Below, in pieces: positions 8,501-16,958 of a stretch of DNA of 35,723 bases. Both the position numbers and the translations under genes were made by a program. The notes beneath the pieces are model-generated. The model saw only the letters and a program-made list of their open reading frames with translations, made no database searches and was not told the DNA's origin. Within the stretch, counting starts at the first letter, position 1. Each line of letters opens with the position of its first letter. Source of the DNA: an uncultured Planctomycetaceae bacterium (GTDB lineage Bacteria > Planctomycetota > Planctomycetia > Planctomycetales > Planctomycetaceae); assembly GCA_903921605.1 (NCBI GenBank), contig CAIXQV010000551.1, forward strand, positions 1 to 35,723. The letters are read 5' to 3'.

Positions 8501-9616
8501 CTACTTCGAATACGGGCCGGATCCGACGGCCGCCGTTTGATTCGCCAAGCCCTTTGAAAGACAGCTTCGGACGACTTCCAGGGCTCTCGAAATATCTTCG
8601 GCCGAAACATCCAGATGCGTCACAGCTCGCATTCGCTGGCCACCCATCGGACCGATCAGAATCCCCTGCTCTTTTATCGCCCCGCAAAACTGAACGGCCG
8701 TTCCAAGGTTGGAATCGATCTCAAAGAACACAAGATTGGAGTCTATAAGCGAAGCATCGCAACGGAGTCCTTCGATAGCGGCCAGCCCCATAGCCAACTG
8801 CTGAGCATTTTCGTGATCCTGCCGCAGGCGATCAATATTATTCTCAAGTGCATAAATGGCAGCGGCCGCGACGATACCAGCCTGTCGCAGTGAACCTCCA
8901 AAGATCTTGCGTACTCTGCGAGCCTTCAGAATATCATCTCTGTCACCAATCAACATCGATCCCATCGGACAGCCGAGCCCTTTGGAGAAGCATACCGAAA
9001 TGGTGTCAAAGCATTTTCCCAGGTCCGTCGCCGAATATCCGCCGGCAACCATCGCATTGAAAACTCGAGCCCCATCCAGATGCCGCTTCAGTCCGTGGGC
9101 CACGGACCATTCCGAAACTCGCTGTAATTGATCCAGCGGATAGACTCGGCCGCCACCGATGTTTGTGGTGTTCTCCAGGCAAAGTAACCGCGTCCGAGGA
9201 AAATGCTGGTCGTTACTTCGAATGCGTCCCTCCAGATTGGGGATATCGAGAAAACCTCCATCAGCGGCGATCGTGCGAACTGTCACTCCGCTCAAAGCCG
9301 CGGGGGCTCCACCTTCAAACAGCGAGATATGTCCCGTTTCGTTGATCAGGAGTTCGTCGCCGGGAACACAGTGAACCCGAACGCCCATCTGATTGCTTTG
9401 AGTTCCCGAACACGCAAACACCGCGGCCTCGCGACCGAACATCTCGGCAACCATTTTCTCGAGGCGATTGACTGTTGGATCTTCGCCCAGCATGTCGTCG
9501 CCGACCTCCGCGTTAGCCATCACATGACGCATCGCCAGGGACGGACGAGTGACAGTATCACTGCGAAGATCGATGAGTTTCACGGGACAGACTTTCAAAG
9601 AACGGGAATGAGCCAT
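8501..9616 (-). CDS. ltaE: Low-specificity L-threonine aldolase
   Basis: 371 residues, a fold-type I PLP enzyme that splits L-threonine or L-allo-threonine into glycine and acetaldehyde in the cytoplasm. Landmarks in order: IDLRSDTVTRPS near residue 15, VGDDMLGEDPTVNRLE (about 38-53), CSGTQSNQMG (69-78), HLDGARVFNA (Asp181 and Arg184 contact PLP), and CFSKGLGCPMGS with PLP-binding Lys212. The length is normal for the family. The first ATG (9616) has no clear Shine-Dalgarno; a GTG at codon 12 just before KLIDLRSD is an alternative, giving a protein that starts at the family's usual position. Divergent from hisD. Confidence 0.93.
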   Translation of the reverse strand: MAHSRSLKVCPVKLIDLRSDTVTRPSLAMRHVMANAEVGDDMLGEDPTVNRLEKMVAEMFGREAAVFACSGTQSNQMGVRVHCVPGDELLINETGHISLFEGGAPAALSGVTVRTIAADGGFLDIPNLEGRIRSNDQHFPRTRLLCLENTTNIGGGRVYPLDQLQRVSEWSVAHGLKRHLDGARVFNAMVAGGYSATDLGKCFDTISVCFSKGLGCPMGSMLIGDRDDILKARRVRKIFGGSLRQAGIVAAAAIYALENNIDRLRQDHENAQQLAMGLAAIEGLRCDASLIDSNLVFFEIDSNLGTAVQFCGAIKEQGILIGPMGGQRMRAVTHLDVSAEDISRALEVVRSCLSKGLANQTAAVGSGPYSK

Positions 9617-9780
9617 AAAAAACGGTCAATTCAGGGTTGCGGACTGTACTTCGGGCTGCTGAAGGCTTCAATCACTGAACAAAGTACTCTCCATTCCGCG
9701 ACAAACACCCGCTTACGGGGAAGAGACCGTTTTCCGCGTGGCTCTGCGATGTTTTTTCTCGGGATGATCTGATGCCAGGT

Positions 9781-9829
9781 GTTCGCGGGGGATTTTATTG
9801 AGAGCACGATTTCAATCGTGTCCGCGAAC
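9781..9829 (+). promoter_or_regulatory. Nested hairpin upstream of hisD
   Basis: GTTCGCGG (9781-9788) pairs with CCGCGAAC (9822-9829) around an inner hairpin, CACGAT (9805-9810) TTCA ATCGTG (9815-9820). It ends 37 bases before the hisD ATG. No T-run and no run of His codons, so it is not a classical his attenuator. It may be a leader structure or an operator; the role is inferred. Confidence 0.4.
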
Positions 9830-9866
9830 TGAACAACAGCTCAATCGACTTATAGATTTTATTCAC

Positions 9867-11231
9867 ATGCCTGCACTTACCATAAAAACTATCGATTGCC
9901 GTCAGAGCGACGCAAAGCAGCTGTTTCGCGACCTGCGAGACAAACTTAGCCCACGAGGCGATGTTGTGTCCGAAGCAGGACGGCAGCGTACGATCGACTT
10001 GTTCGGAGAACCACTCAGTCCTCGAGAAGTCGTTAAGCGAATTTGTGACGATGTTCGCAGTCGCGGTATTGAGGCCGTTCTGCACTACACGTCTAAGCTC
10101 GATCGCAAAGATCTGACTCCTTCAACAGTCCGCGTCACGCAGAAGGAACTGGATGCCGCTTCTGAAAAAGCATCTCCCGAGTTCCTTAACACGATCGGCC
10201 AGATTCGTCAGAACATTGCCGAGTTTCAGCGAGCCATTCTGCCGAAGGACGCACGAATTGTTCGCAAGATTGGGGCCGAGATTGTCGAGCTTCGCCAACG
10301 ACATTTGCCGATGAAGCGAGTCGGGATCTGTGTGCCGGGTGGAGCAGCCGCCTATCCGTCGACAGTGCTTATGACAGCAGTCCCGGCCATGACCGCGGGC
10401 GTCAAAGAGATTGCGATCGTTGTGCCTCCAACCGATTTCGGGGGCTACAACGTTGATATGCTTGCCACCTGCAATGAACTGGGGATTAAAGAAGTCTATC
10501 GAGTCGGCGGTGCTCAGGCCGTTGCTGCACTGGCTTATGGAGTGGAAGGAATTCCGCGAGTCGACAAGATCGTCGGTCCGGGAAACCTCTTTGTAGCTCT
10601 TGCCAAACAGCATGTGTTTGGCGACGTCGATATCGACAGTATCGCGGGGCCCAGTGAAGTTATCGTTCTGGCCGACAATACGGCTCGAGCAGACTTTATC
10701 GCTGCAGATTTGATTTCGCAGGCTGAACACAGCCCGGGGTCCGGAGTTCTGATCACCTGGCATGAGCCGCTCATTGCCGCCGTAAAACAGGCACTCGAAA
10801 AGCAACTGGCAGAACTGCAGAGAGGCGATCTTGCGCGGCAGTCGCTGGAAGATTACGGTGCCTTAATTCTGGCACGTGACGAAGCGGAAGCGGCTGCGCT
10901 GACGGACCTCCTTGCTCCCGAACATCTGCATATCTCGATGGATGTCCCCGAGAGAATGCTGTCGCAAATTCAAAACGCCGGGGCCATTTTTATGGGGCAT
11001 TTTACCCCTGTTGCTCTCGGCGACTATATCGCCGGGCCATCTCACGTTCTTCCGACCGGCGGGACAGCTCGATTCGCCAATGGCCTTGCCTCTACAGACT
11101 TCATCAAACGCAGTTCAATCATTCACTACAACGCGGCGGCACTGCGAGCCGACGCTGATCATGTGCGTCTGATGGCGGAAAAAGAAGGCCTTACCGCTCA
11201 CAGCGCCAGTGTCGATATTCGACTGAAGTAA
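9867..11231 (+). CDS. hisD: Histidinol dehydrogenase
   Basis: 454 residues. Catalyses the last two steps of histidine synthesis, the NAD-dependent oxidation of L-histidinol to L-histidine, with zinc, in the cytoplasm. Visible signatures: VGICVPGGAAAYPST (152-166), VGGAQAVAALAYG, IVGPGN, SIAGPSEVIVLAD, and zinc/catalytic residues Gln285 and His288 in SQAEHSPGS, Glu352/His353 in APEHLHI, Asp386 in GDYIAGPSHVLPTGG, and His445 in LTAHSASV. The full family length is present. The ATG at 9867 is used rather than an in-frame TTG at 9798, because the extra codons fall in a hairpin and look non-coding; the Shine-Dalgarno is poor. No other his gene is in view. A HAD gene follows after 40 bases. Confidence 0.95.
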   Translation: MPALTIKTIDCRQSDAKQLFRDLRDKLSPRGDVVSEAGRQRTIDLFGEPLSPREVVKRICDDVRSRGIEAVLHYTSKLDRKDLTPSTVRVTQKELDAASEKASPEFLNTIGQIRQNIAEFQRAILPKDARIVRKIGAEIVELRQRHLPMKRVGICVPGGAAAYPSTVLMTAVPAMTAGVKEIAIVVPPTDFGGYNVDMLATCNELGIKEVYRVGGAQAVAALAYGVEGIPRVDKIVGPGNLFVALAKQHVFGDVDIDSIAGPSEVIVLADNTARADFIAADLISQAEHSPGSGVLITWHEPLIAAVKQALEKQLAELQRGDLARQSLEDYGALILARDEAEAAALTDLLAPEHLHISMDVPERMLSQIQNAGAIFMGHFTPVALGDYIAGPSHVLPTGGTARFANGLASTDFIKRSSIIHYNAAALRADADHVRLMAEKEGLTAHSASVDIRLK

Positions 11232-11271
11232 TTCGACTGAGAAGTCACCAGAAAAGCGAAGAGAGAATTCG

Positions 11272-11961
11272 TTGTCACAGCACATCCTGTTTTTTGATAT
11301 CGACGGCACAATGCTCAGCACAGGCGGTGCCGGGCAACGAGCCATGGAACTCGCGCTCGTCGAAGAGTTTCGTATCCGCTTCCCGTTTGAAGACGTCCTG
11401 ACTGCTGGACGAACAGACTGCGGTATCGCGGATGAGATCTTTTCGAAGTATCAGCTCGAAGATTCGCCACAAGAGCGACATCGATTTATGAACAGCTATC
11501 TTGAGCGTTTGCCGGAATGCCTCAAGACACTGCCGGGAGCCTTGTTGCCGGGTGTCACAGAACTTCTCGATCAGCTTCACAAGCTTGAGAATGTTCACTT
11601 AAGCCTGCTAACAGGCAATTACGTGGAAGGTGCATGGATCAAGCTTCGCCACTTTGGAATCGATCATTACTTCCAGTCCGGAGGTTATGGCGACGATCAT
11701 CCCCACCGTGACGATGTTGCGAAGCTGGCCTTGCAGAACGTCCGCGAGCATCTGAATCGCCATGTCGACGGACATGATGCCTGCGTAATCGGTGACACTC
11801 CAGCCGATATTCGTTGTGCCCGAGCCATCAACGCGCGAGCAGCTGCTGTTGCAACCGGAGTTTATTCTCGTAATCAGCTAAGCCCTTATTCTCCGGATCA
11901 TCTTTTCGATGACCTCAGCCATACTGACGCAGTGATGAACCGACTCCTGCAGAAACTCTGA
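11272..11961 (+). CDS. HAD-family hydrolase, phosphoglycolate-phosphatase-like
   Basis: 229 residues. All HAD motifs are present: FFDIDGTMLSTGG with nucleophile Asp9 and Asp11 (motif I), LLTGNY with Thr114 (motif II), Lys124 region (motif III), and VIGDTPADIRCA with Asp175 and Asp179 (motif IV). A helical cap lies between residues about 17 and 90, as in the beta-phosphoglucomutase/phosphoglycolate phosphatase group. The substrate cannot be read from the sequence. The start is TTG at 11272, preceded by GAAGAGAG, and gives a methionine right before the motif I strand. It is 40 bases after hisD and is probably in the same transcript; a role as a histidinol-phosphatase is possible by position only. 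Confidence 0.88.
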   Translation: MSQHILFFDIDGTMLSTGGAGQRAMELALVEEFRIRFPFEDVLTAGRTDCGIADEIFSKYQLEDSPQERHRFMNSYLERLPECLKTLPGALLPGVTELLDQLHKLENVHLSLLTGNYVEGAWIKLRHFGIDHYFQSGGYGDDHPHRDDVAKLALQNVREHLNRHVDGHDACVIGDTPADIRCARAINARAAAVATGVYSRNQLSPYSPDHLFDDLSHTDAVMNRLLQKL

Positions 11962-12013
11962 CTTTTCATGAAGCCATTGGCCGTACCCGTTTTGAATTGA
12001 CGCCAAGGGCAGG

Positions 12014-12787
12014 ATGTGTATGAATCCCCTCATGGACGACACTCACAATAAATCGGCTCCGATCGCCTCTTCTGAAGCCAATCAAAGTCAATGTCCCACG
12101 GACAGCATCTCTGCCAGCAATGCGGAACAGCCAACATTGATTTCGAAACCGCCGCAAGCCAATTTGTTGTGGAGGCTGGTTAGAGTTCCGTTCTGGCTGT
12201 TCTGCAAATCGTGGGTGCGATTACGTGTCGTTGGACGTGAGCACATCGACAGCACTCGAGGCGGTTTGTTTCTGATCAACCATCAGTCATTTCTGGATCC
12301 CCTCTTTGTTGCCGTGTTCCTGGGACGACCGGTCTCTTATCTTGCTCGTGACAATCTATTTCGCATACCTGTCCTCGGCTGGATTCTCCGCAAAACACAC
12401 GTGATCCCGATAAGCCGAGAAGCAGCGCGGGGCGGCAGCATTCGATTGGCCCTGGAACGTCTGGAGAGCGGATTTCTGGTGGGAATCTTCCCTGAGGGAA
12501 CCCGCACCTCCGATGGCAAGGTCGGCGACTTTCGCCCCGGCTTCCTCGCACTGGCCCGTCGGACTCAGCAACCCATTTATCCTGTCGGCATTGTTGGTGC
12601 AGATCGTGTGATGCCGCGGAGTTCAAATTGGATTCGCCCGGGACGCGTCGATATTATCTTTGGCGCCCCATTCACGCCGGCCGAACTGCACCAGCTTCAC
12701 GACAGTAATGACGATGGCGCACTGTGCCGACTGGCTCGCAGCAGAGTCGAGGCATGTACGCAACAATCATCATTGATTGTTAAGTAG
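12014..12787 (+). CDS. 1-acyl-glycerol-3-phosphate acyltransferase (PlsC-like)
   Basis: 257 residues. Acyltransferase of the LPLAT/PlsC family that would transfer an acyl group to lysophosphatidic acid during phospholipid synthesis at the inner face of the membrane. Motif I is NHQSFLDP with His90 and Asp95 (HX4D), motif III is FPEGTR (159-164), and YPVGIVGAD fits motif IV. A hydrophobic stretch around residues 54-68 (RLVRVPFWLFCKSWV) probably attaches it to the membrane. The first 45 residues are polar and Ser/Gln-rich, which is unusual for PlsC. Two ATGs, 12014 and 12020, are both within reach of AAGGGCAGGA, so the exact start is undecided. It lies 52 bases after the HAD gene. Confidence 0.9.
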   Translation: MCMNPLMDDTHNKSAPIASSEANQSQCPTDSISASNAEQPTLISKPPQANLLWRLVRVPFWLFCKSWVRLRVVGREHIDSTRGGLFLINHQSFLDPLFVAVFLGRPVSYLARDNLFRIPVLGWILRKTHVIPISREAARGGSIRLALERLESGFLVGIFPEGTRTSDGKVGDFRPGFLALARRTQQPIYPVGIVGADRVMPRSSNWIRPGRVDIIFGAPFTPAELHQLHDSNDDGALCRLARSRVEACTQQSSLIVK

Positions 12788-12852
12788 ACCACTGCAGACG
12801 GACGCATGTTGAAGTTGTCAGAAGCCATCAAGTTCCATTGGCAGCATCTCCC

Positions 12853-14037
12853 CTATTGCAGCCTGAGCTTCACAAGGTTGTTTCCCAGACGAACATAGAT
12901 CGCGTCGCCTGCAACAGCGGGATGGGTAAGCACCTGCACACGATTCTCCTGCAGCTTTAACCGCGAGAGGATTTGGGGAGCTCCGGTTGCGGTATCGAGC
13001 AGCAAAAGTTCTCCGTCATCATTTAAAGCCAGCAGCCGCGAATCTGTCGCAATCAGACTTCCGTATCCTGCAAAAGAATCATCCGAAATCGCTGCGACCG
13101 TCTTCAATTCCTGGTCCGGATCCAGCCCATAAAGTTCATTCCAGATACCAAAGAGACGCTCCCCGGAGACGACAGGCGTATGTGAGTCTGGTCGCAAATC
13201 ATCGTTATGATGATCAGGCTCTGAGTGAAGTGTCCCATCAGAGTTAAAGTGGTAGACACGAGTTCCATTGTTTTCCGAGGATACCAGCAGACGATCTCCC
13301 AAAGAAACAGCCGTTGGCACATTAAAGTCACCAGTCTCCGGTGGTATCAACGTCCATAATCTTTTCCCGGTCTTTACGTCCCAGCCACCGAGTGATTTTG
13401 CGTCATAGCCGATAACCTGCTTTCCTACTCCGACTGTCTTGAGAAGGAGTGACGAATATGACGCATCATTGCCGGGAGTCTTCCAGACAACATCACCCGT
13501 CTCTGCATCCAGAGCCACCAAAGAAGCCTCTCTGCCACCGGGTTGCAGAATCAACTTTCCGTCGACAAGCAACGGCGATCCGGAATGCCCCCAGATCATT
13601 TTCGGGGTGGAGAATTCTTTGGCAATGTTGAGTTGCCACATCATGATGCCAGACTCCAATTCCAGGCAACAGAGATGGCCAAACGCACCGAGCGTGTAGA
13701 CAAACTCGCCGTCGATCAAAGGCGTCGCGCGCGGCGCATTGCCGTAATCAAGATTGCCAAGGGCCGGATACGCATGCTGCCAGATGATGGAGCCATCTTC
13801 ACTGTCGAGGCACTGAAAAACATCATGGCGATCCAATGCGTCGCGGCTGCCGATGACCACAAAACCATTGGCGACAGAGACTCCTCCCAGGCCATCTCCG
13901 GACAATTCCGTGGACCATTCGAAGTCCGGAGATTCCGGCAGGCTATCCGGAAGCCATTGAACACGCCCGTCTCTATTCTGCCCACGCCATCCAGGCCAGT
14001 CTGCGTTTAGCGGTACCGGCGTTACTTTTTTTTTGCG
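12853..14037 (-). CDS. PQQ-like beta-propeller protein, frame continuous with the PhnD-like gene by -1 shift
   Basis: The frame is open from 14037 to 12853 (about 394 codons). It starts with the hallmark planctomycete propeller opening DWPGWRGQNRDG (encoded near 13998-13962), followed by repeated blades such as GSIIWQHAYP, SGIMMWQLNI, TGDVVWKTPG and TGKRLWTLIP, typical of the PQQ-like/outer-membrane-protein BamB type repeats. There is no ATG, GTG or TTG before the conserved opening; the first start-like codon is TTG at 13905, which would remove DWPGWRG and has no good ribosome site. There is also no signal peptide. Both gaps are explained if ribosomes or RNA polymerase slip -1 on the A9 run and continue from the PhnD-like gene, giving an exported binding-protein/propeller fusion. 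A homopolymer error in the assembly would give the same picture. Confidence 0.8.
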   Translation of the reverse strand, partial: RKKKVTPVPLNADWPGWRGQNRDGRVQWLPDSLPESPDFEWSTELSGDGLGGVSVANGFVVIGSRDALDRHDVFQCLDSEDGSIIWQHAYPALGNLDYGNAPRATPLIDGEFVYTLGAFGHLCCLELESGIMMWQLNIAKEFSTPKMIWGHSGSPLLVDGKLILQPGGREASLVALDAETGDVVWKTPGNDASYSSLLLKTVGVGKQVIGYDAKSLGGWDVKTGKRLWTLIPPETGDFNVPTAVSLGDRLLVSSENNGTRVYHFNSDGTLHSEPDHHNDDLRPDSHTPVVSGERLFGIWNELYGLDPDQELKTVAAISDDSFAGYGSLIATDSRLLALNDDGELLLLDTATGAPQILSRLKLQENRVQVLTHPAVAGDAIYVRLGNNLVKLRLQ

Positions 14038-14921
14038 TCATCAACCACGGAACTTGTTGCCACAGCTTCTTTCCATGGGACAAATCCTGAGGCCGTTTCC
14101 AGATCAATCAACAACTGTGCATCCAGGCCAGCCTCGTCCAACGCATCTGAAAGCTTTGACAACTCTGTAGTGGACAATGAAGTACGAGCGAAGAGAGTAA
14201 TGAATGGAACCGGCTTGCTTTCACCGATTACTCGCAGATCACCCTTCTTGACCTTGCCACACCCTTCCAGCAACGGTTCCGCATAACTTGAGATCACGGC
14301 CGCAGCCTTTGTAGTGGCCGGCATTTCCATCAAGGCCACTGCAGCGTTGCTGCACGACGGAGACGTATCCAGCTCGTCAGGCAGTTGAATCCCGTGCTTC
14401 CGAAGAAGCTCGACCGGAGCAGCCGATTTTTCATCACAGTCCGCAGGACCAAAAAGTATTCGATAGCCCTTCAGGTCATCTACCGACTTCGCCGCATCAT
14501 CTTTTCGAACAACGATCAACCCTGTCTGCACAACTTGATCTTTCAGATCGGTCAACTGAGCCAATGGAGTGACGTCGAGTTCTAATTCCGCAGCATCGGA
14601 CAGAACCACGGAGTGCTTGCCGATAATCAAATCAGCCTTACCCTTAGACTTCTCCAGCGCTGCTTCAAGCGACTCTGCCCATACAACGTTGACTTTTCTT
14701 CCCAACTGCTTGTTCAGAAATGCGCCCAGTGACTCATATTTTCGCTGAGCGTATCCTTTGACACAATCACACGCTAAGGGCGCGGCCATGGGATCCATGA
14801 CCACCAATGTCAACGCATTCGCCTCTGATGATTCGCCTGCAGAAATCGTGAACGCTGGCACAACATTCAGAAACGAAAGCAATGCAATCACAACAGCACT
14901 GCAGCGAAAAACGTAGGACAC
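14022..14921 (-). CDS. PhnD/SsuA-like periplasmic substrate-binding protein
   Basis: 299 residues up to the stop. Signal peptide at 1-28 (CSAVVIALLSFLNVVPAF). The rest has the type-2 periplasmic binding fold of the phosphate/phosphonate-binding PhnD group: GAFLNKQLGRKVNVVW, DLIIGKHS, QTGLIVVRKDD, SVDDLKGYRILFGP. It has five cysteines (51, 53, 162, 190, 221), with CDCVKGYAQRKYE near the start, which is more than usual for this fold and suggests a disulphide or metal site. The start is GTG at 14921 with AAGGGG about 8 bases upstream. The last codons are AAA AAA AAG TAA, so the stop sits directly on a slippery A run; a -1 shift continues into the propeller frame. No ABC permease or ATPase gene is nearby, so a transport role is doubtful. 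Confidence 0.85.
   Translation of the reverse strand: MSYVFRCSAVVIALLSFLNVVPAFTISAGESSEANALTLVVMDPMAAPLACDCVKGYAQRKYESLGAFLNKQLGRKVNVVWAESLEAALEKSKGKADLIIGKHSVVLSDAAELELDVTPLAQLTDLKDQVVQTGLIVVRKDDAAKSVDDLKGYRILFGPADCDEKSAAPVELLRKHGIQLPDELDTSPSCSNAAVALMEMPATTKAAAVISSYAEPLLEGCGKVKKGDLRVIGESKPVPFITLFARTSLSTTELSKLSDALDEAGLDAQLLIDLETASGFVPWKEAVATSSVVDDAKKK
14025..14034 (-). other. A9 slippery run with A-AAA-AAG heptamer before the PhnD-like stop
   Basis: On the minus strand the zero frame reads GCA AAA AAA AAG TAA. The last seven bases before the stop are A AAA AAG, the same heptamer used in bacterial dnaX -1 frameshifting, and nine consecutive A are present (14026-14034). A -1 shift gives ...D-A-K-K-K-V-T-P-V-P..., then DWPGWRG. 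No strong upstream Shine-Dalgarno or large downstream stem-loop is evident. Confidence 0.6.
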
Positions 14922-15005
14922 AGAATTACCCCTTGAGGCTGAACGATTTCAGGCGAAACAAGAAAGGGCTTGAGCGAAGAACCATCTTCAATGCTCAGCT
15001 GTAAG

Positions 15006-16772
15006 CTACTGGTCCGCATCCTTTTCAGGTTTTTGATCTGAGGCCTCTTCAGGTTTGGAACCTTCAGCAGCCGCAGGCTTCTCGAGGACGCGCTTGTACC
15101 GATTACTGGCCATCACGTTTTCGTTATACAAGAGCGAGATCGTGGCTTCGTTATCACTCACGAACTCAATCTTGTAATCGTAGTACTGGATCGAATCCTG
15201 TAATTGCGAAACAATCAGCGTGTTGCCATCCTGTTGGACAGCTTCCCAGGCGTTTTCACCATCGGCGAACTGACCACCCGACATTGTCAACTTTCCGTCG
15301 GCATCGAAACGGAAATAGGATGAGGAGTATGGATCATCCGCGCTAACAGATTCTGCTTCTCCTCCCAGCAACCCCTGCAGCAATACTCCTAAGGCCGTTG
15401 GTTCGCTCTTCGCCGCGGACTTATCTCCCGGGCGATTTCCATCCAACGACCACTCTCCAATCAACTTCATACCAAGTCCTTCACGTGCTTCTTTGGCCAA
15501 AGCTTCGTCAGCGGTAATCTCAGGGGCTTCGGCGTTCGGAACAAGCACACAAATATGCGACTTATCAACATTCATCATGTAGTAGCGATCACGCTTCTCA
15601 TCGAATGCCACTGCGACATGCTTACAGCCACCGCCGATTTTCGCCTTGCCAACAACTCCAATCAGCTCACCTTCTTTGTTGAACCGTTTGATCGTTCCAA
15701 TACTGGATTCGGCCGTCAGGATATCTCCGTTATCGCAACACCGTACGTTCATGGGATTGCAGCAGCTTCCGAATCCATCAACCGCTTTGCGGTCGCCTTT
15801 GCCAAAATCAGTCAGGCGTTCGCCATCACGATTCAACAACGCCACTTTGAATTTTGTGTTCTCAGCGAGAACGAGGTGGCTTTCTGTGGCCTGGATGTCG
15901 CACTGGCCACAACAGCCTCCGAGCTCACTGACCACCTTCTTCGGTTCGGAGAACTCGTGCGTCATGCGCCAGACTTCGTAGCCATAGCCTTCCAACGCAT
16001 TGCAACACAGAAAGATGTCTTTGCTGGTTACCGCGAGCGCCGTAATGCCCATCTTCTGAGTGAGCATCTGCTCTCCAGAAAACATCTGCGAGTAAGCCTC
16101 CTCCATCGACTTCAGCTGTTCTTCGTAAAGGCTTTTCTGCTCCTCATAAGTCGCCATACGCTTCTTGTCACGCTCGGTCAGTTCCGCTTCAGGTTTCTCC
16201 TTCAGCTTTTTGATCCGGCCTTCGATATTCGTGACCTGTTCGCGAAATGTCTCCGTCATCTCCTCGACCTGTTTCTTTGCTCCCTCCTGAGCTCGCTGCT
16301 TGAAGGTCTCCATATCTCCAATATGCGGCGAATCTGAAGTGCTGGTGATCTTCCAGTCGTCGCCAAGACGTGCAACCTTGCCATGGCCCGCAACAAAGAT
16401 CGCCCCGCCAGGAGCCTGATTCACTGCTGTGGGAGTAAAGGGCAGTTCAATGCTGCGAATAAGTTCGCCGTCTGGTGAGTACACTTGAAGCAACTTCGCA
16501 GCGACGTTTGTTTTTGCTTCCTGTGATCCGTCATCATTGAGCACATACTCAACGTTGTCGCCACCAACGCAGGCCAGCAGACTTCCTTCTTTGTCGAGAC
16601 AAAACGTATTGAGAACAATCGGCTTCCCCTCGTGCGTCGGCTTGATAACACGAGCCTGCTTATGTGTAGATGTGAACTCCTTCTCTGCAGCGACATTGTT
16701 CCCACAGAGCCAGAAAAAAAATGCCGCAACAAAAAGGAATGTTGCGATAGGTTTCAACTGATGTCGGTTCAT
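15006..16772 (-). CDS. Cys-rich NHL/beta-propeller secreted protein, copy 1
   Basis: 588 residues, function not known. It begins with a signal peptide (TFLFVAAFFFWLCGNNVAA, about 11-29). Two propeller halves (about 50-145 and 240-415, NHL-like blades such as SPDGELIRSI, NRDGERLTDFGKG and NKEGELIGVVGKAKI) flank a charged helical, probably coiled-coil, insert (about 152-230). The second half carries cysteine clusters: GGCCGQC (287, 288, 291), GSCCNPMNVRCC (337, 338, 345, 346) and GGGCKH (383). A C-terminal beta domain (about 435-562; KLIGEWSLDG, SSSYFRFDADGKLTMSGG) resembles the lipocalin-like small domains of planctomycetes, followed by a Lys/Glu-rich tail. The ATG at 16772 is chosen because the signal peptide starts there. 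Next to a paralogue at 16959-18737 and upstream of the PhnD-like gene by 84 bases. Confidence 0.8.
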   Translation of the reverse strand: MNRHQLKPIATFLFVAAFFFWLCGNNVAAEKEFTSTHKQARVIKPTHEGKPIVLNTFCLDKEGSLLACVGGDNVEYVLNDDGSQEAKTNVAAKLLQVYSPDGELIRSIELPFTPTAVNQAPGGAIFVAGHGKVARLGDDWKITSTSDSPHIGDMETFKQRAQEGAKKQVEEMTETFREQVTNIEGRIKKLKEKPEAELTERDKKRMATYEEQKSLYEEQLKSMEEAYSQMFSGEQMLTQKMGITALAVTSKDIFLCCNALEGYGYEVWRMTHEFSEPKKVVSELGGCCGQCDIQATESHLVLAENTKFKVALLNRDGERLTDFGKGDRKAVDGFGSCCNPMNVRCCDNGDILTAESSIGTIKRFNKEGELIGVVGKAKIGGGCKHVAVAFDEKRDRYYMMNVDKSHICVLVPNAEAPEITADEALAKEAREGLGMKLIGEWSLDGNRPGDKSAAKSEPTALGVLLQGLLGGEAESVSADDPYSSSYFRFDADGKLTMSGGQFADGENAWEAVQQDGNTLIVSQLQDSIQYYDYKIEFVSDNEATISLLYNENVMASNRYKRVLEKPAAAEGSKPEEASDQKPEKDADQ

Positions 16773-16958
16773 CCCTAACACTTCCAGCAAAGGATTCAAA
16801 ATTCGTTCTAAAGACAACCAGGCCAGGAACAAGAGTCGGCCGGCAGATTCAGTCCACGCATTTTTAAATGCGACAATTCAAATTCTCTTCAACAACAGGC
16901 CTGCGTTTAAGATGCACCTGTTCAACACGCCACGAAAACTTCCGCCGTGGACACTTCG

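Noticed and set aside
12853..13905. Propeller gene taken as starting at the TTG at 13905
   Set aside because: This start would discard the conserved DWPGWRGQNRDG opening, which lies in the same open frame just upstream; the frame is better described as continuing from the slippery run.
15555..16337. 260-codon plus-strand frame
   Set aside because: Antisense shadow of the Cys-rich NHL gene; a similar shadow recurs opposite its paralogue at 17481-17876, which follows from the shared codons.
16855..16880. CGCATTT-TT-AAATGCG palindrome between the two NHL genes
   Set aside because: Real 7-bp pairing but A/T-rich with a 2-base loop too tight to form well, and no T-run; not supported as a terminator between co-directional genes.
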